In this document: piece by piece, positions 1 through 11,483 of the stretch
Position numbering within the stretch: position 1 is the first letter of the stretch
How the letters are laid out: each line of letters opens with the position of its first letter
Source of the DNA: Hofstenia miamia
Taxonomy: Eukaryota > Xenacoelomorpha > Acoela > Hofsteniidae
Direction: 5' to 3'
NCBI GenBank assembly: GCA_900660155.1
Contig: CABFPE010000016.1
Span: 1,902,597-1,966,596, forward strand
DNA length: 64,000 bases
Notes under the pieces: model-generated
What the model saw: the letters and a program-made list of their open reading frames with translations, nothing else
Told to the model about the DNA's origin: nothing
The model's database searches: none
Program-made: the position numbers and the translations under genes

Positions 1-723
1 ATGGCAAAGTGGCCAAATATCTGATAAAACATGGGTTTGTAGATAAAAAAAGTTAAAATATGTGCTCACCTAATTGTTATCAAAATATGAGCAAAGTATG
101 TGAACAAATTGGCGTCTCTAAATACTATGAGGTATGAAGTAATATTTTGCTATGGTAGTGATCACATCTGATGAAATTTATTAATATTCTTTGTGTACAT
201 TGAATACATATGTTTTTCAATGTGCCATGAATTCCTTATTAGGTGCATTAATAATAAAAAACAACTATTTTTAAGGCGATTACTAGCTTCTTTGAAATGT
301 CTGCTCTAAGGTTTTTACAGCATACCGAAATATTTGATGCAAACACGTTGGTCAAGTAAAATGGGATTTGATCGGATATTAAATTACGGATGCCTTTATC
401 AAAATTAATTTCCTGTAAAATTCAATTTTAAACTTGACGTGCGAATTCACTACTTTGTGTTCAAAAATTCAAAACGGTCTGTCATGTCTTTTCCAGCGAG
501 ATGATTTCAATTCGAATCATAAAACAGACCGCATTCTTTTAACTTTCATAGATGTTAAAGAACAAACCGGCTTTCTAAACGTGCGAAACATTTAATATTG
601 AATAGAGTGCATAAAACAAATTTAACAAAAATATACAAATAATTTTATCGTTAGATAATGTAGTAGTATCAGAACAAGTAGGAAAGTATTAATTTTTATT
701 AAATATGTTAATATATTTTTTAC

Positions 724-766
<43 letters not shown>

Positions 767-3003
767 TACTTAAGAATAATTTAGGTTCTTTACATAAAGA
801 ACAAAGATAAAGAGCAATTGCTAAATGCGCAACTAATTTCGAATACATTAAAGATATTTTAAATGATGCATATTTATAATTTAACATTCACTAGAAGATC
901 ATGTAGTTTATTGTAAATTAATGTTGTCGCAATTTTGTTCTGACGATGATTTTTTAAAACCGAAAATGTCTAGTTATAACTGTACATTCAATTAATAAAA
1001 TTAGAATAATAATAGAAAAAATATTTAAATATTTACTGTGTATTTAAAATATTACAGAAAAATTGTCTGAATTAGACATGTAAACTAGCGCTTTCAAAAA
1101 TTTCTAATAGTTATCCGGCATACAATTTATTAATTAAAAAGAGCTTTGAAATATTTTAAATGAGTTATGAAGCAATAAATCACGAACGCGTCATTCACAG
1201 ATTAAATAGTGAATCATCTTTCAATAAAAAAATATTAAACTAGGTTGAAACAATATAAGAAGGTTTTAATTTATATGAAAATTGTATTACAAATCACCAT
1301 TATATATGTATATATATATATGTAAAATAACAAAATTATACACTAAAATGCAGTCCTAATATCTGCTTATTTTGTCAAGGAAGTTAATTTAAATTTTAGG
1401 GGAATAATGAGAAAAATATCATTTTGCCATCAGAATAGTTTTTTATAAGATCTTGACGTGAAGACATCTTATTGCTATTAAGATAGGTGACTTCTGAAAT
1501 TTATGTTGTTTTTACCATGGCATAATTATTAATGTTTCTTTGGTAACAATACAAATATTTTCGGTTGTCCTTAAGTATATTTCAAATTCATATAGTAGAT
1601 ACATTGATTTCTATTAGAGTTAAATACTAACTATATGTTTTTTTTATATAAATTGACAAAAAACCCACAGCTAGGTCAAATACATTAGGATGAAATGTTG
1701 CAGTGTAAAGATATTCAATGGAAAACTTTCTAACTGCTCATAACTTTCAATGATCTTATAGATTATAGAATGATTTATAGTCTAAAGCTAATGTGATAGC
1801 GATATTATTTTTCGCTCCAACTATTAAGAAATTCAAACACATCCGCTTAAATAATGAAATGCAATAACTTATCACAAATTAAATATTATATTATAAGCAT
1901 TGTCGCAATTTGAAAATATTGCTATTAGAAGCATCCTGGTTTATAGGCACAGTGCAAAGTCTAACACAGCTGTTTAAAAAATTACAAAATTTTGCATCAC
2001 TATAAAATTGTTTAATCCAAGCAGATAATTTATTTATTAAACAATGTTCTAATAATTTAAGAACTTCATATTTGAGAGAGAAAGTAAACAGTTTGAGGTG
2101 ATTAAGTTAAACATAAAAGTTCTTAGATTAAAAGTGAACATCCACATGAACATCCTAACCTTGAACTGAAAGTTAAAAATTATTTATCCTAGATATTGTT
2201 AAAAAAATTTTAATTTTCAGTGAACGATTTTTATTATATACATAATAAAATTTAAATAACCTAAGAAAATATCAAATTTTTAGTTAATTTAACCGATTTT
2301 TAAAGCTAAAAAAATTATATTTATTTAAAAAATTAGCAATACTGCTATTATGCGTTTCAAAAGATCCAATCATATTTTTAGTTTTGCTTTACTAAAAAAG
2401 CGCAATCGTAAAATTTATTCCTAGCTTCACTGTCCATTACCATTTTCGTGTTTAATTAATGAACAGACTGTTCCATTCGATATCAATTTGTAATGATAAC
2501 AAAAGAGGAATAGAAATAAATGGTGAATTCAATGTTGTATTTAGTTGGTTACATCAATTACTAAATATAATGGAGCAGTCAACTGCTCGAGAGATATACC
2601 TCACATTTTACTGGTTGTAGGTAAAAGTAGTTCTGATTACTTAATCAAAATTGATTTCGTAGGTTTACACTAGTAATAGATTGGCTTTATAAAAATCAAT
2701 TAGATAAGCAAGTATACTAAGTTTTTATTACAAATTAAATTTCCAGCAGAATCGATAAAACTTACTTCAAAGATATGTTTTTAGCGCATATTGTTTGTAT
2801 TCTGACGTTTTTTGCAATCGTAAATGAAATATTGCTGTAGCAAGTAAATATTAAGAAATATTTAATAGCAGAAAGTTGATTATATTGGCCAATAAAATTG
2901 TATTAAAGTATAGAACTACACATAGGTTTCATTCCGAGAAAAAGCTCCGCTACCTTTTCTCGGTATTTCAGATAATATAAAATTTAAAGGGTGATTTTTA
3001 ATA
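1..3003. other. AT-rich non-coding DNA
   Basis: No gene, RNA gene or recognisable transposon was seen. It contains a TA microsatellite near 728-762 and a shorter one near 1300-1322. Stop codons are dense in all frames. Confidence 0.6.
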
Positions 3004-3010
3004 ATGGGAC

Positions 3011-3564
3011 CAAGGCCTACTGTAATCACGGTCTGGCGATTTGCAGTAAAATTAACAAAAATGAGGCCGCAAACACACTTCAGCACAGACTAACATTTAA
3101 TACAGCAAATCACTTTAAGTAACCAAATCAAAAAAATCACATCTAAGTACTTTTTAAAGCGCTTTGATTTCTTGACAATTGTAAAAACCACCATCAAATA
3201 TAATGAAGCCATTAACAATAAATAATCTTTTTTTGCATAAAAAATTTATGATTTGACGACATGAAAACCAGCGAATATAAATCTATACAAGTCAAAATGT
3301 AAATTTAACCTTCATACCTTGAAATGAAATATTTCTAGAAATTAAATTAAATTCATTGCCTTTGAAACCATTTAATTGGTTAGTGAACGTTTTTTTGTAG
3401 GAAAGGAAATGCAGTGGTTGTAGCTCCCCAAATTTGAAGTAAATTTTTGCTATTATTTGCATTGCATATTCGGACAACATTTTACTAATTACATACTCGC
3501 AACAGTATTTATTTCTACTTTTTTTGTACTGCAAATCGCCAGGCCGTGATTATAGTAGGCCTTG
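3011..3564. mobile_element. MITE-like element with ~38-bp terminal inverted repeats
   Basis: The left end (3011-3048, starting CAAGGCCTACTGTAATCACG) and the right end (3527-3564) are inverted copies of each other with about two mismatches. The element is flanked on both sides by ATGGGAC (3004-3010 and 3565-3571); the match extends to an 8-bp ATGGGACC if one C is shared with the element end on the left. This is the signature of a DNA transposon insertion, and an 8-bp duplication would suit hAT. The interior has no transposase-like reading frame, so it is non-autonomous. The one 80-codon open frame inside (minus strand, 3292-3534) runs into the inverted repeat and looks like chance. Confidence 0.8.
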
Positions 3565-3572
3565 ATGGGACC

Positions 3573-6500
3573 TAAATTATTGAATTGATTTTAACCCTAT
3601 TTTTATTGGGGGTGCAAAATTGATTCACCACCCACAAATTTTAAAATCAAAATTGTGATTAGCATAAGGCTTATGGCAAATCTTCATTGCAAAAAATTTA
3701 GTTTTATTCATTTATTGAAAAAATTATATAAATATCTTTGTCACAAAAAATAAATAGAAATTTTGTCAGATTGTAGTTCTAACATATGTTTATACTGAAG
3801 TTTTTTTTATCATATTTAGCTTGTTTTATACCCATAATGCATTTTTTGTTAAAGTTTGGGTAGCATAGAAAATAAAACTGCTATGCAATGCAATTTCTAT
3901 AACAGGTAAAACAAATTGCATTGATTCATTGTATCTATATGATCTTATAGGAAATGACATATTTTGCTGACCTCGTGTTGAAAAATGTTGATTTCAACAA
4001 AGAATACTAAAAATATTCAGTATCAATGTGTATTTAACATTCTATATTAAGAGAATCTACCTCCCGAATTTTTAAGGAATTGGACCATTACTACTGAAAA
4101 TAAGTAGGGGTACAATTTGCACCCCTCCAATTAAACACACGTATGTTAGAAATCCCAATATCCCTATAAAATACGGTTAGAGAACAAAATATTAAGAAAA
4201 TCCTAAAAACATGTTAGTATTATTTAGTTAATTTTTAAATAAAACATTTTTTCATGTGGTTCCCTTCTGAATGCAAGCTATAGTTGTCCCAATTTCACAA
4301 ACTGCCAATCATTGCACTGGTGAGATCTGGTTCAAGTTGCTGAATTTATATTTGGGTGGCTGTCTTGAGTTAGTTTGCATTTATTGGTCTTTAGCAGTAA
4401 AATATTCCTCTTAGATAACTTTTTTTATTATTTTTTACAATTTTTTATCAACTTCACCTGAGAAGTTATGAGCAATTTACAAAATAAGGTCCAGTTCCTG
4501 TTATTATTCAAGAAGTCAATGCATGCAAACGTATTGTATTTTAAGAGTAATTTAATATAACTAGATTTTTTTGTGGTTTGTTCTTCAAAATCCATCTGAT
4601 ATATAAGGAGTTATTAAAAAAATTCTTAGGTCTCATATTCAAAATCACACTGGATTTCAAGTTATTGCAAAATGGTATTCGATTATGGTAAGTGTGAATA
4701 TGGAAAACGTTTTTGAAAAAAGACTTTTAATATGAGTCATCAAAAACGTTAAACCAATCTTCTATTTGTAGGTTTAAGTTTGTCAATATCATACAATCAT
4801 ACATTTACCGATTCTTTAATCATAGCACTATTTTTTACAGTATTGAAATTTTTCCCACTGTGCCATTAATGGTCCAACGATGAATCCATCAATGAGCCAA
4901 TAATGAAGCTGAATTTTATATATTATATATTAAATACAAAATCCAATATTAAATATTTTGATTTGACAATATTCTATTAAAATAAAACAGACATTTGTTT
5001 TTCATACTATCATTTATTTTAATATTAAATTTCATTCAATGTTTATAACTTAAAAATTTTTTTCTGAAATTAATTAAATTTAGTAGAAACTACTTCATTG
5101 TTGGCTCAGTGTTTCCTATGTGATTGGGCCATTAATGTCCCAACAGCCAAATTCTAATAAATTCCACAAATGGAAACACGAATGGGCCATCAATTACCTA
5201 TGAATCCTTGTTGCATGGGGAGATATTTTTTGGTAAAACTATCCAAAGAATAGTGGAAGTTTGAGATATTTGTATTTCTACTGCTCAAATATATCGGTTT
5301 ATTATGAACACTTTAACTGATTTACAAAACGGCTTAAGTCTGGTGAAGTTGAAGGTTAAAAATAGGAAGGGCGTTCAGATGATATTTACTAAATAATGAA
5401 GACACTCAATATATAGTGATATTGCTAAAGGGATCACATTTGAATGTTGATTGGCGATACTATTATCATACTTTGACATTGTGGATCACACTTGGTGTAA
5501 AATTAAGAGCAACGTAAACAAGTCAAATCAGAGTCTCAAATGTTATTAGATAACGGTTTGGGTGAACAAAGCTTGTACTTTTTGGACAATCTAATTGAAA
5601 AAAAAAGAGATGAACATCTAGAACCATTTACAAAGCTATTTTAAAAATCAGGGATCTTATTTGATTACATCAACTATTTTAATGAGGAGTTTTTTTTCCT
5701 TTTTCATTTCAAAATGCAGTAGAGCAATCTCTTCATCAAAATAGAGAAATAACTTTCTAATTTTGAAAAAAATTTTAAAGCTTTTAAAAAAAATTCAACG
5801 TTGGGTTTTTGATATCGCTTAATGGGAAGACTCAATATTACATTTAAAAAACATATGTTCAGGTAATACATTAATATTCACTGTAATATAGCTATTGAAA
5901 AAATGATATTAAAAACAGAAAGGTTTGGTTGAATACCTGTTTAATTGAAGTAAGAATATGAAACAAGGTTTCAAGTACTCTAGTAACTAACATCTAAAAT
6001 TTGAAACAGCTGTTCCTTTGAATTGCATGAGACAATGTGTTTTCTTCAATAACAGAAATAAATTAAACCAATCACTTCAATTATTCAGCAGCCCAGTTTC
6101 CTATGACTGATAAGTAAATGATTAAATTTTCTCGCAGCAAATCTACACGAATTAATTAACCAATAATTGTATTAACCAAGCATTTGTAATTTGATTAAAA
6201 ATAATAATCACTTATCATGGGTAAGAATTGTGTACCATAAAGTTTATGGTGAGAGGAATTACATAATAGACAATTTTTAAAAACTTTATGTTATGAATTC
6301 TATTGCCTCTTTATAAATGAATTCACGTTTGTAATAAACAATTATTACAACATGCTCAATTAAGAAAATTGTTTTTGTAGTTTATAAGCAGCAATGAAAT
6401 CGACAAAGTTAAAAATGTGGATACAAACCTTATTACTGTAATATTTTCAATTACTGTAATTCTATTTTACTTTGTTTACCTTATGCTTATTCAGTGCAAA

Positions 6501-7035
6501 AATTTATCACTTGATTTATCCCAACAAACTTACTGTGCCTTAGAAGTCACAAATAGTTTTGTTCCCATTCTCATTCAATTTCCGGCCTATTAGGGATCCT
6601 GGAATTTCGACACATCTATGTGTAAGTGTGTTTCTTCCTATACCTAGTGTTCAGATAGTAATGCGGTGTAAATTTTATTGACCATTTACTGAATGATTTT
6701 TAATCTTATCATATTTCCTATATTGGCCTTTATTTTTACTATTTTGGCTTGTCAGTGAGATTCTATATGTCTATACTATATATTTTTGATCATGATCAGA
6801 AAAATATCATTTTGGGCTATTATTCAGCTGTCGGCAAATTACACAAATCCATACCTAACTCTAAAAAGTGCCCAACATTAGAATAATGATAACATTTTTA
6901 TAAAGGTAGTTTACTCCGCCCCCAACGCTTACGCATGTCAAAACTAAATAGAGTTCGCAATCATGTCATGTGCATTCATATAATAGAACTAACAAATGCA
7001 ATTGAAATTCTATTTTTTCATTGCAAGAACACGCT
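3573..7035. other. AT-rich non-coding DNA
   Basis: No gene was recognised. A weak inverted repeat pair (GCCATTAATGGTCCAAC near 4862-4880 and its diverged complement near 5142-5160) may mark an old transposon, but no target duplication was found. Confidence 0.5.
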
Positions 7036-7043
7036 GGTTCAAC

Positions 7044-7833
7044 CAAAGCTGGAAGCGGGTTGGGCTGGCCCGCGTGGGCTGACCTGGCCTATGTGGGCCA
7101 TGCGCTGGGCCGGAAAAAAATATTGAAGGCGAGTTGCGGGCCGGGTCGGGTCAAAACTGAATTAATTGCGGGCTACAATTGTGTAATTAATGTTAGAAAA
7201 CAGTTTATTTGGCTGTTGCGATCTTGCTTCTATCTTATCAATTGCAAATTTTTATAATGTATTTGATTCGCCTGCTCCTAAATCAGTTACAAATGTTGAC
7301 ACCGATAATTGAAGAAGAACTCTCCAGATATCGTAAGCTCTTTGTTGAGAATATATATGATAATTCTCTCTTTTTCTGGGGAAACAACAAGCACGTGTTC
7401 GTATTACTAAGTGTCGTTGATTGAAAAACCTTGGTTATGACGGCTTCTTCCACTGAAAGCGGACAGCATTTTTCTATTACTGGTGATATTATTGTTGATA
7501 AACGTGATAGCTTGACTCCAGAAAATACTGATAAGTTAGTCGTCCTTAAGGGACTTTCGATTTGATATTTTTGTAAAGCACTTCTATATTAGTAGATTTT
7601 GATGTTATTTCTACACTTTCTATTTTCCTTTGTTACCAGTCTTTAGTAATAAACTGATAATTTGATTAAAGTAAGTGGGCTGAATGTGGACCAAAGGTGA
7701 AAAAATGTGGGTTGTGGGCTGGGCCGGGCAGATTTTTGGAAAACTACATGGGTTGCGGGATGGGTTGGGCCAAATTTTAAGAAAATACATGAGCTGCGGG
7801 CCGGGCTGGACCAAAAATCCGCTTCCACCCTTG
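7044..7833 (+). mobile_element. hAT-family DNA transposon, internally deleted
   Basis: The 8-bp direct repeat GGTTCAAC flanks the element (7036-7043 and 7834-7841). The termini are inverted repeats, left CAAAGCTGGAAGCGG and right (reverse complement) CAAGGGTGGAAGCGG, differing at two positions. An 8-bp duplication and ends of the CA-x-x-G-x-TG type are hallmarks of hAT. GC-rich GGGCCGGG-type subterminal repeats cluster at 7060-7160 and 7690-7810 and stand out from the AT-rich surroundings; hAT transposases commonly bind such repeats. The inside retains only the last part of a transposase. At 790 bp it is far shorter than autonomous elements. Confidence 0.85.
7209..7565 (+). pseudogene. hAT transposase C-terminal (dimerisation domain) remnant
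   Basis: Read in one frame from 7209, the sequence gives a stretch ending LFFWGNNKHVFVLLSVVD, then one TGA stop (7422-7424), then MTASSTESGQHFSITGDIIV followed by a DKRDSLTPENTDKLVVLKGL-like segment and a stop at about 7563-7565. The order 'FW..N...F', 'SS..S...FS..G.I', 'KR..L.PEN..KLV.LK' is the conserved C-terminal hAT dimerisation region. The Ser-Glu-Arg of the usual SSxxSER-FS core is altered here, and the internal stop shows decay. The N-terminal BED finger and the DDE catalytic core are absent because the element is internally deleted. It lies inside the hAT element at 7044-7833. Confidence 0.8.
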
Positions 7834-7893
7834 GGTTCAACTACTAATGATATAGTCTCTCATATTCGTAATTACAAATTTGCCATAAAGCTA

Positions 7894-9147
7894 CAGTGCT
7901 GTGCAAATTAATTGGTAAAGAGGAATAAATTGTAAAAAACAAAATAATGTGAAAAGTTTATTATTCCACTCACATTCAATAAGACATTTCTCACACGCTT
8001 TGGCATTGATACCACAGTGTGGAAACACATTTTTCCAGTTCTTTATCATGGTAACGGCTTTTGATAATGGCTGAAATAAGCTTTCCCATGGTTGAGCAGG
8101 GTTCTTTTGCGATCCTGTGTTTAACTACACAAATTTTGGATTGGGTTGATATCCGGCAAGTTCATAGAACATCTAGACAAGTTGTTTGGAAGATTCCATA
8201 TTTTTTCACGATATAGGATACCGGAGAAGGTCTTGCGGAAAAATCTATCCTCCATCTGAAAAGCCTCTTTCTGCAGAAGGAAGCAAATAGGTTTGCAAGA
8301 TATCCTTGTACTTATTGCTGTTCATCATTCCTTCACCTCGAATGAGTCGTCCTGGATCTTTAGCAGTGAAACATCCCAAAAACATCTTCTTAGGCGGATG
8401 TTTTGAGGCTTTCTGAATGTGTCCATCTCGTAAAGACTCGTTTGCATTTCGTCTCACTACCGATGACCAGTAACCATGAACTCCAAAATACGCTGCAGCG
8501 AAAAATATGATATTGCTCCAGGCAGCTACAACTCAGTACTTATGATCTCGTGTCCACTGATGTCGTTTTCTTTTCATATCAGGTGTCAACAGTTGTGTTT
8601 TCAATGATTTCCTGGAAATCCTGCTAACAGCGATAAGTCACGATGGAATATTGAAGAATCGATATTAATTCCTGATGCTGATAAATCCCTTATAAAATTT
8701 TCGCTTGCCTTCTTTGGGGATTTTACTGTTTCTTATCAAAAATTTGCCATGACGTGATGTTGTCTTGCGCTTCCTTCCACAAATTCCTTTCCTCTCTGCC
8801 CCACAAGACGAGTATTTTCAAACCTCTTCACAAAACGTCGCACAGTCGGCTTTGTTACACCTAAACGTTCAGAAATCTATCAGATAGTCATATCAGTATG
8901 TAATTTAAAAGATATAATAGCTGCACGAATCCGTGGCCTAACATCCATGATAACCTGTTACTATGATTGCTTCTGCTTAAATGACATTAGGAGAACCTGA
9001 AATCATTGCTAACAAATGTCACTAGAACATTCTACAAACACTAGAATTGAATAAATAAATGTTACTTGCATAGCCAATGATATAGCAATGCATCTGTTAA
9101 AGCAATGTTTAATTTCAACGTTGTCCCAATTAATTTGCACAGCACTG
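7894..9147 (-). mobile_element. Tc1-like DNA transposon, decayed
   Basis: The ends are inverted repeats beginning CAGTGCTGTGCAAATTAATT, left at 7894 and right ending 9147, with at least 22 matching bases. The left flank is TA; the right flank is CA, most simply a mutated TA target duplication. The length of 1254 bp is typical of a complete Tc1-type element. The interior carries a broken transposase on the minus strand. It lies 60 bp right of the hAT element. Confidence 0.85.
7965..8948 (-). pseudogene. Tc1-like transposase (pseudogene)
   Basis: Translation from ATG at 8948 on the minus strand gives an N-terminal helix-turn-helix region (ISERLGVTKPTVRRFVKRFE after an early stop). After frameshifts comes LTPDMKRKRHQWTRDH, and then a long in-frame piece at 8245-8457 containing KHPPKKMFLGCF, GRLIRGEGMMNSNKYKDIL and LLPSAE. 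This order matches the Tc1/mariner DDE transposase (DNA-binding N-terminus, then the catalytic core with the W/L-GCF segment). Several stops and frameshifts, and loss of a clear last catalytic acidic residue, show it is inactive. The end coordinate is approximate. Confidence 0.8.
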
Positions 9148-9285
9148 CATTTCATAACTCTCATAACTTTTGATTTAATTATTGTTTTCATTGTATTTAT
9201 AAAGACGCTACGTATGAATATGAGATAGTATCTGTTTATATTTAGTCCTAAAATGAATTTTGCAATATATCAAATATTTGTCACN

Positions 9286-10032
9286 GCCTATGTGGGCCAT
9301 GCGCTGGGCCGGAAAAAAATATTGAAGGCGAGTTGCGGGCCGGGTCGGGTCAAAACTGAATTAATTGCGGGCTACAATTGTGTAATTAATGTTAGAAAAC
9401 AGTTTATTTGGCTGTTGCGATCTTGCTTCTATCTTATCAATTGCAAATTTTTATAATGTATTTGATTCGCCTGCTCCTAAATCAGTTACAAATGTTGACA
9501 CCGATAATTGAAGAAGAACTCTCCAGATATCGTAAGCTCTTTGTTGAGAATATATATGATAATTCTCTCTTTTTCTGGGGAAACAACAAGCACGTGTTCG
9601 TATTACTAAGTGTCGTTGATTGAAAAACCTTGGTTATGACGGCTTCTTCCACTGAAAGCGGACAGCATTTTTCTATTACTGGTGATATTATTGTTGATAA
9701 ACGTGATAGCTTGACTCCAGAAAATACTGATAAGTTAGTCGTCCTTAAGGGACTTTCGATTTGATATTTTTGTAAAGCACTTCTATATTAGTAGATTTTG
9801 ATGTTATTTCTACACTTTCTATTTTCCTTTGTTACCAGTCTTTAGTAATAAACTGATAATTTGATTAAAGTAAGTGGGCTGAATGTGGACCAAAGGTGAA
9901 AAAATGTGGGTTGTGGGCTGGGCCGGGCAGATTTTTGGAAAACTACATGGGTTGCGGGATGGGTTGGGCCAAATTTTAAGAAAATACATGAGCTGCGGGC
10001 CGGGCTGGACCAAAAATCCGCTTCCACCCTTG
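9286..10032 (+). mobile_element. hAT element, duplicate copy lacking its 5' end
   Basis: Same as 7087-7833, including the right terminal repeat and the GGTTCAAC flank at 10033-10040. The transposase remnant lies at 9408-9764. The left end is missing because the duplication begins inside the element, which is further evidence that the copy is an assembly product. Confidence 0.8.
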
Positions 10033-10092
10033 GGTTCAACTACTAATGATATAGTCTCTCATATTCGTAATTACAAATTTGCCATAAAGCTA

Positions 10093-11346
10093 CAGTGCTG
10101 TGCAAATTAATTGGTAAAGAGGAATAAATTGTAAAAAACAAAATAATGTGAAAAGTTTATTATTCCACTCACATTCAATAAGACATTTCTCACACGCTTT
10201 GGCATTGATACCACAGTGTGGAAACACATTTTTCCAGTTCTTTATCATGGTAACGGCTTTTGATAATGGCTGAAATAAGCTTTCCCATGGTTGAGCAGGG
10301 TTCTTTTGCGATCCTGTGTTTAACTACACAAATTTTGGATTGGGTTGATATCCGGCAAGTTCATAGAACATCTAGACAAGTTGTTTGGAAGATTCCATAT
10401 TTTTTCACGATATAGGATACCGGAGAAGGTCTTGCGGAAAAATCTATCCTCCATCTGAAAAGCCTCTTTCTGCAGAAGGAAGCAAATAGGTTTGCAAGAT
10501 ATCCTTGTACTTATTGCTGTTCATCATTCCTTCACCTCGAATGAGTCGTCCTGGATCTTTAGCAGTGAAACATCCCAAAAACATCTTCTTAGGCGGATGT
10601 TTTGAGGCTTTCTGAATGTGTCCATCTCGTAAAGACTCGTTTGCATTTCGTCTCACTACCGATGACCAGTAACCATGAACTCCAAAATACGCTGCAGCGA
10701 AAAATATGATATTGCTCCAGGCAGCTACAACTCAGTACTTATGATCTCGTGTCCACTGATGTCGTTTTCTTTTCATATCAGGTGTCAACAGTTGTGTTTT
10801 CAATGATTTCCTGGAAATCCTGCTAACAGCGATAAGTCACGATGGAATATTGAAGAATCGATATTAATTCCTGATGCTGATAAATCCCTTATAAAATTTT
10901 CGCTTGCCTTCTTTGGGGATTTTACTGTTTCTTATCAAAAATTTGCCATGACGTGATGTTGTCTTGCGCTTCCTTCCACAAATTCCTTTCCTCTCTGCCC
11001 CACAAGACGAGTATTTTCAAACCTCTTCACAAAACGTCGCACAGTCGGCTTTGTTACACCTAAACGTTCAGAAATCTATCAGATAGTCATATCAGTATGT
11101 AATTTAAAAGATATAATAGCTGCACGAATCCGTGGCCTAACATCCATGATAACCTGTTACTATGATTGCTTCTGCTTAAATGACATTAGGAGAACCTGAA
11201 ATCATTGCTAACAAATGTCACTAGAACATTCTACAAACACTAGAATTGAATAAATAAATGTTACTTGCATAGCCAATGATATAGCAATGCATCTGTTAAA
11301 GCAATGTTTAATTTCAACGTTGTCCCAATTAATTTGCACAGCACTG
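10093..11346 (-). mobile_element. Tc1-like element, duplicate copy
   Basis: Same sequence as 7894-9147, including both inverted repeats; the broken transposase lies at about 10164-11147 on the minus strand. It belongs to the N-bounded duplication, not to a separate transposition. Confidence 0.8.
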
Positions 11347-11483
11347 CATTTCATAACTCTCATAACTTTTGATTTAATTATTGTTTTCATTGTATTTATA
11401 AAGACGCTACGTATGAATATGAGATAGTATCTGTTTATATTTAGTCCTAAAATGAATTTTGCAATATATCAAATATTTGTCAC

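Larger units (their letters stand above)
9286..11483. repeat. Direct duplication of 7087-9284 joined by a single N
   Basis: Positions 9286-11483 repeat 7087-9284 base for base as far as I can read (constant offset 2199), and the join is a lone N at 9285. The right-hand copy continues into new sequence; the left-hand copy stops at the N. This is the pattern of two overlapping contig ends placed side by side without merging. It contains a 5'-truncated copy of the hAT element and a complete copy of the Tc1-like element, which should not be counted as independent insertions. Confidence 0.9.

Noticed and set aside
7620-8013. Pro/Gly/Trp-rich small frames in the GC-rich patches (for example minus 7620-7840)
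   Set aside because: They are translations of the subterminal repeats of the hAT element, not genes.
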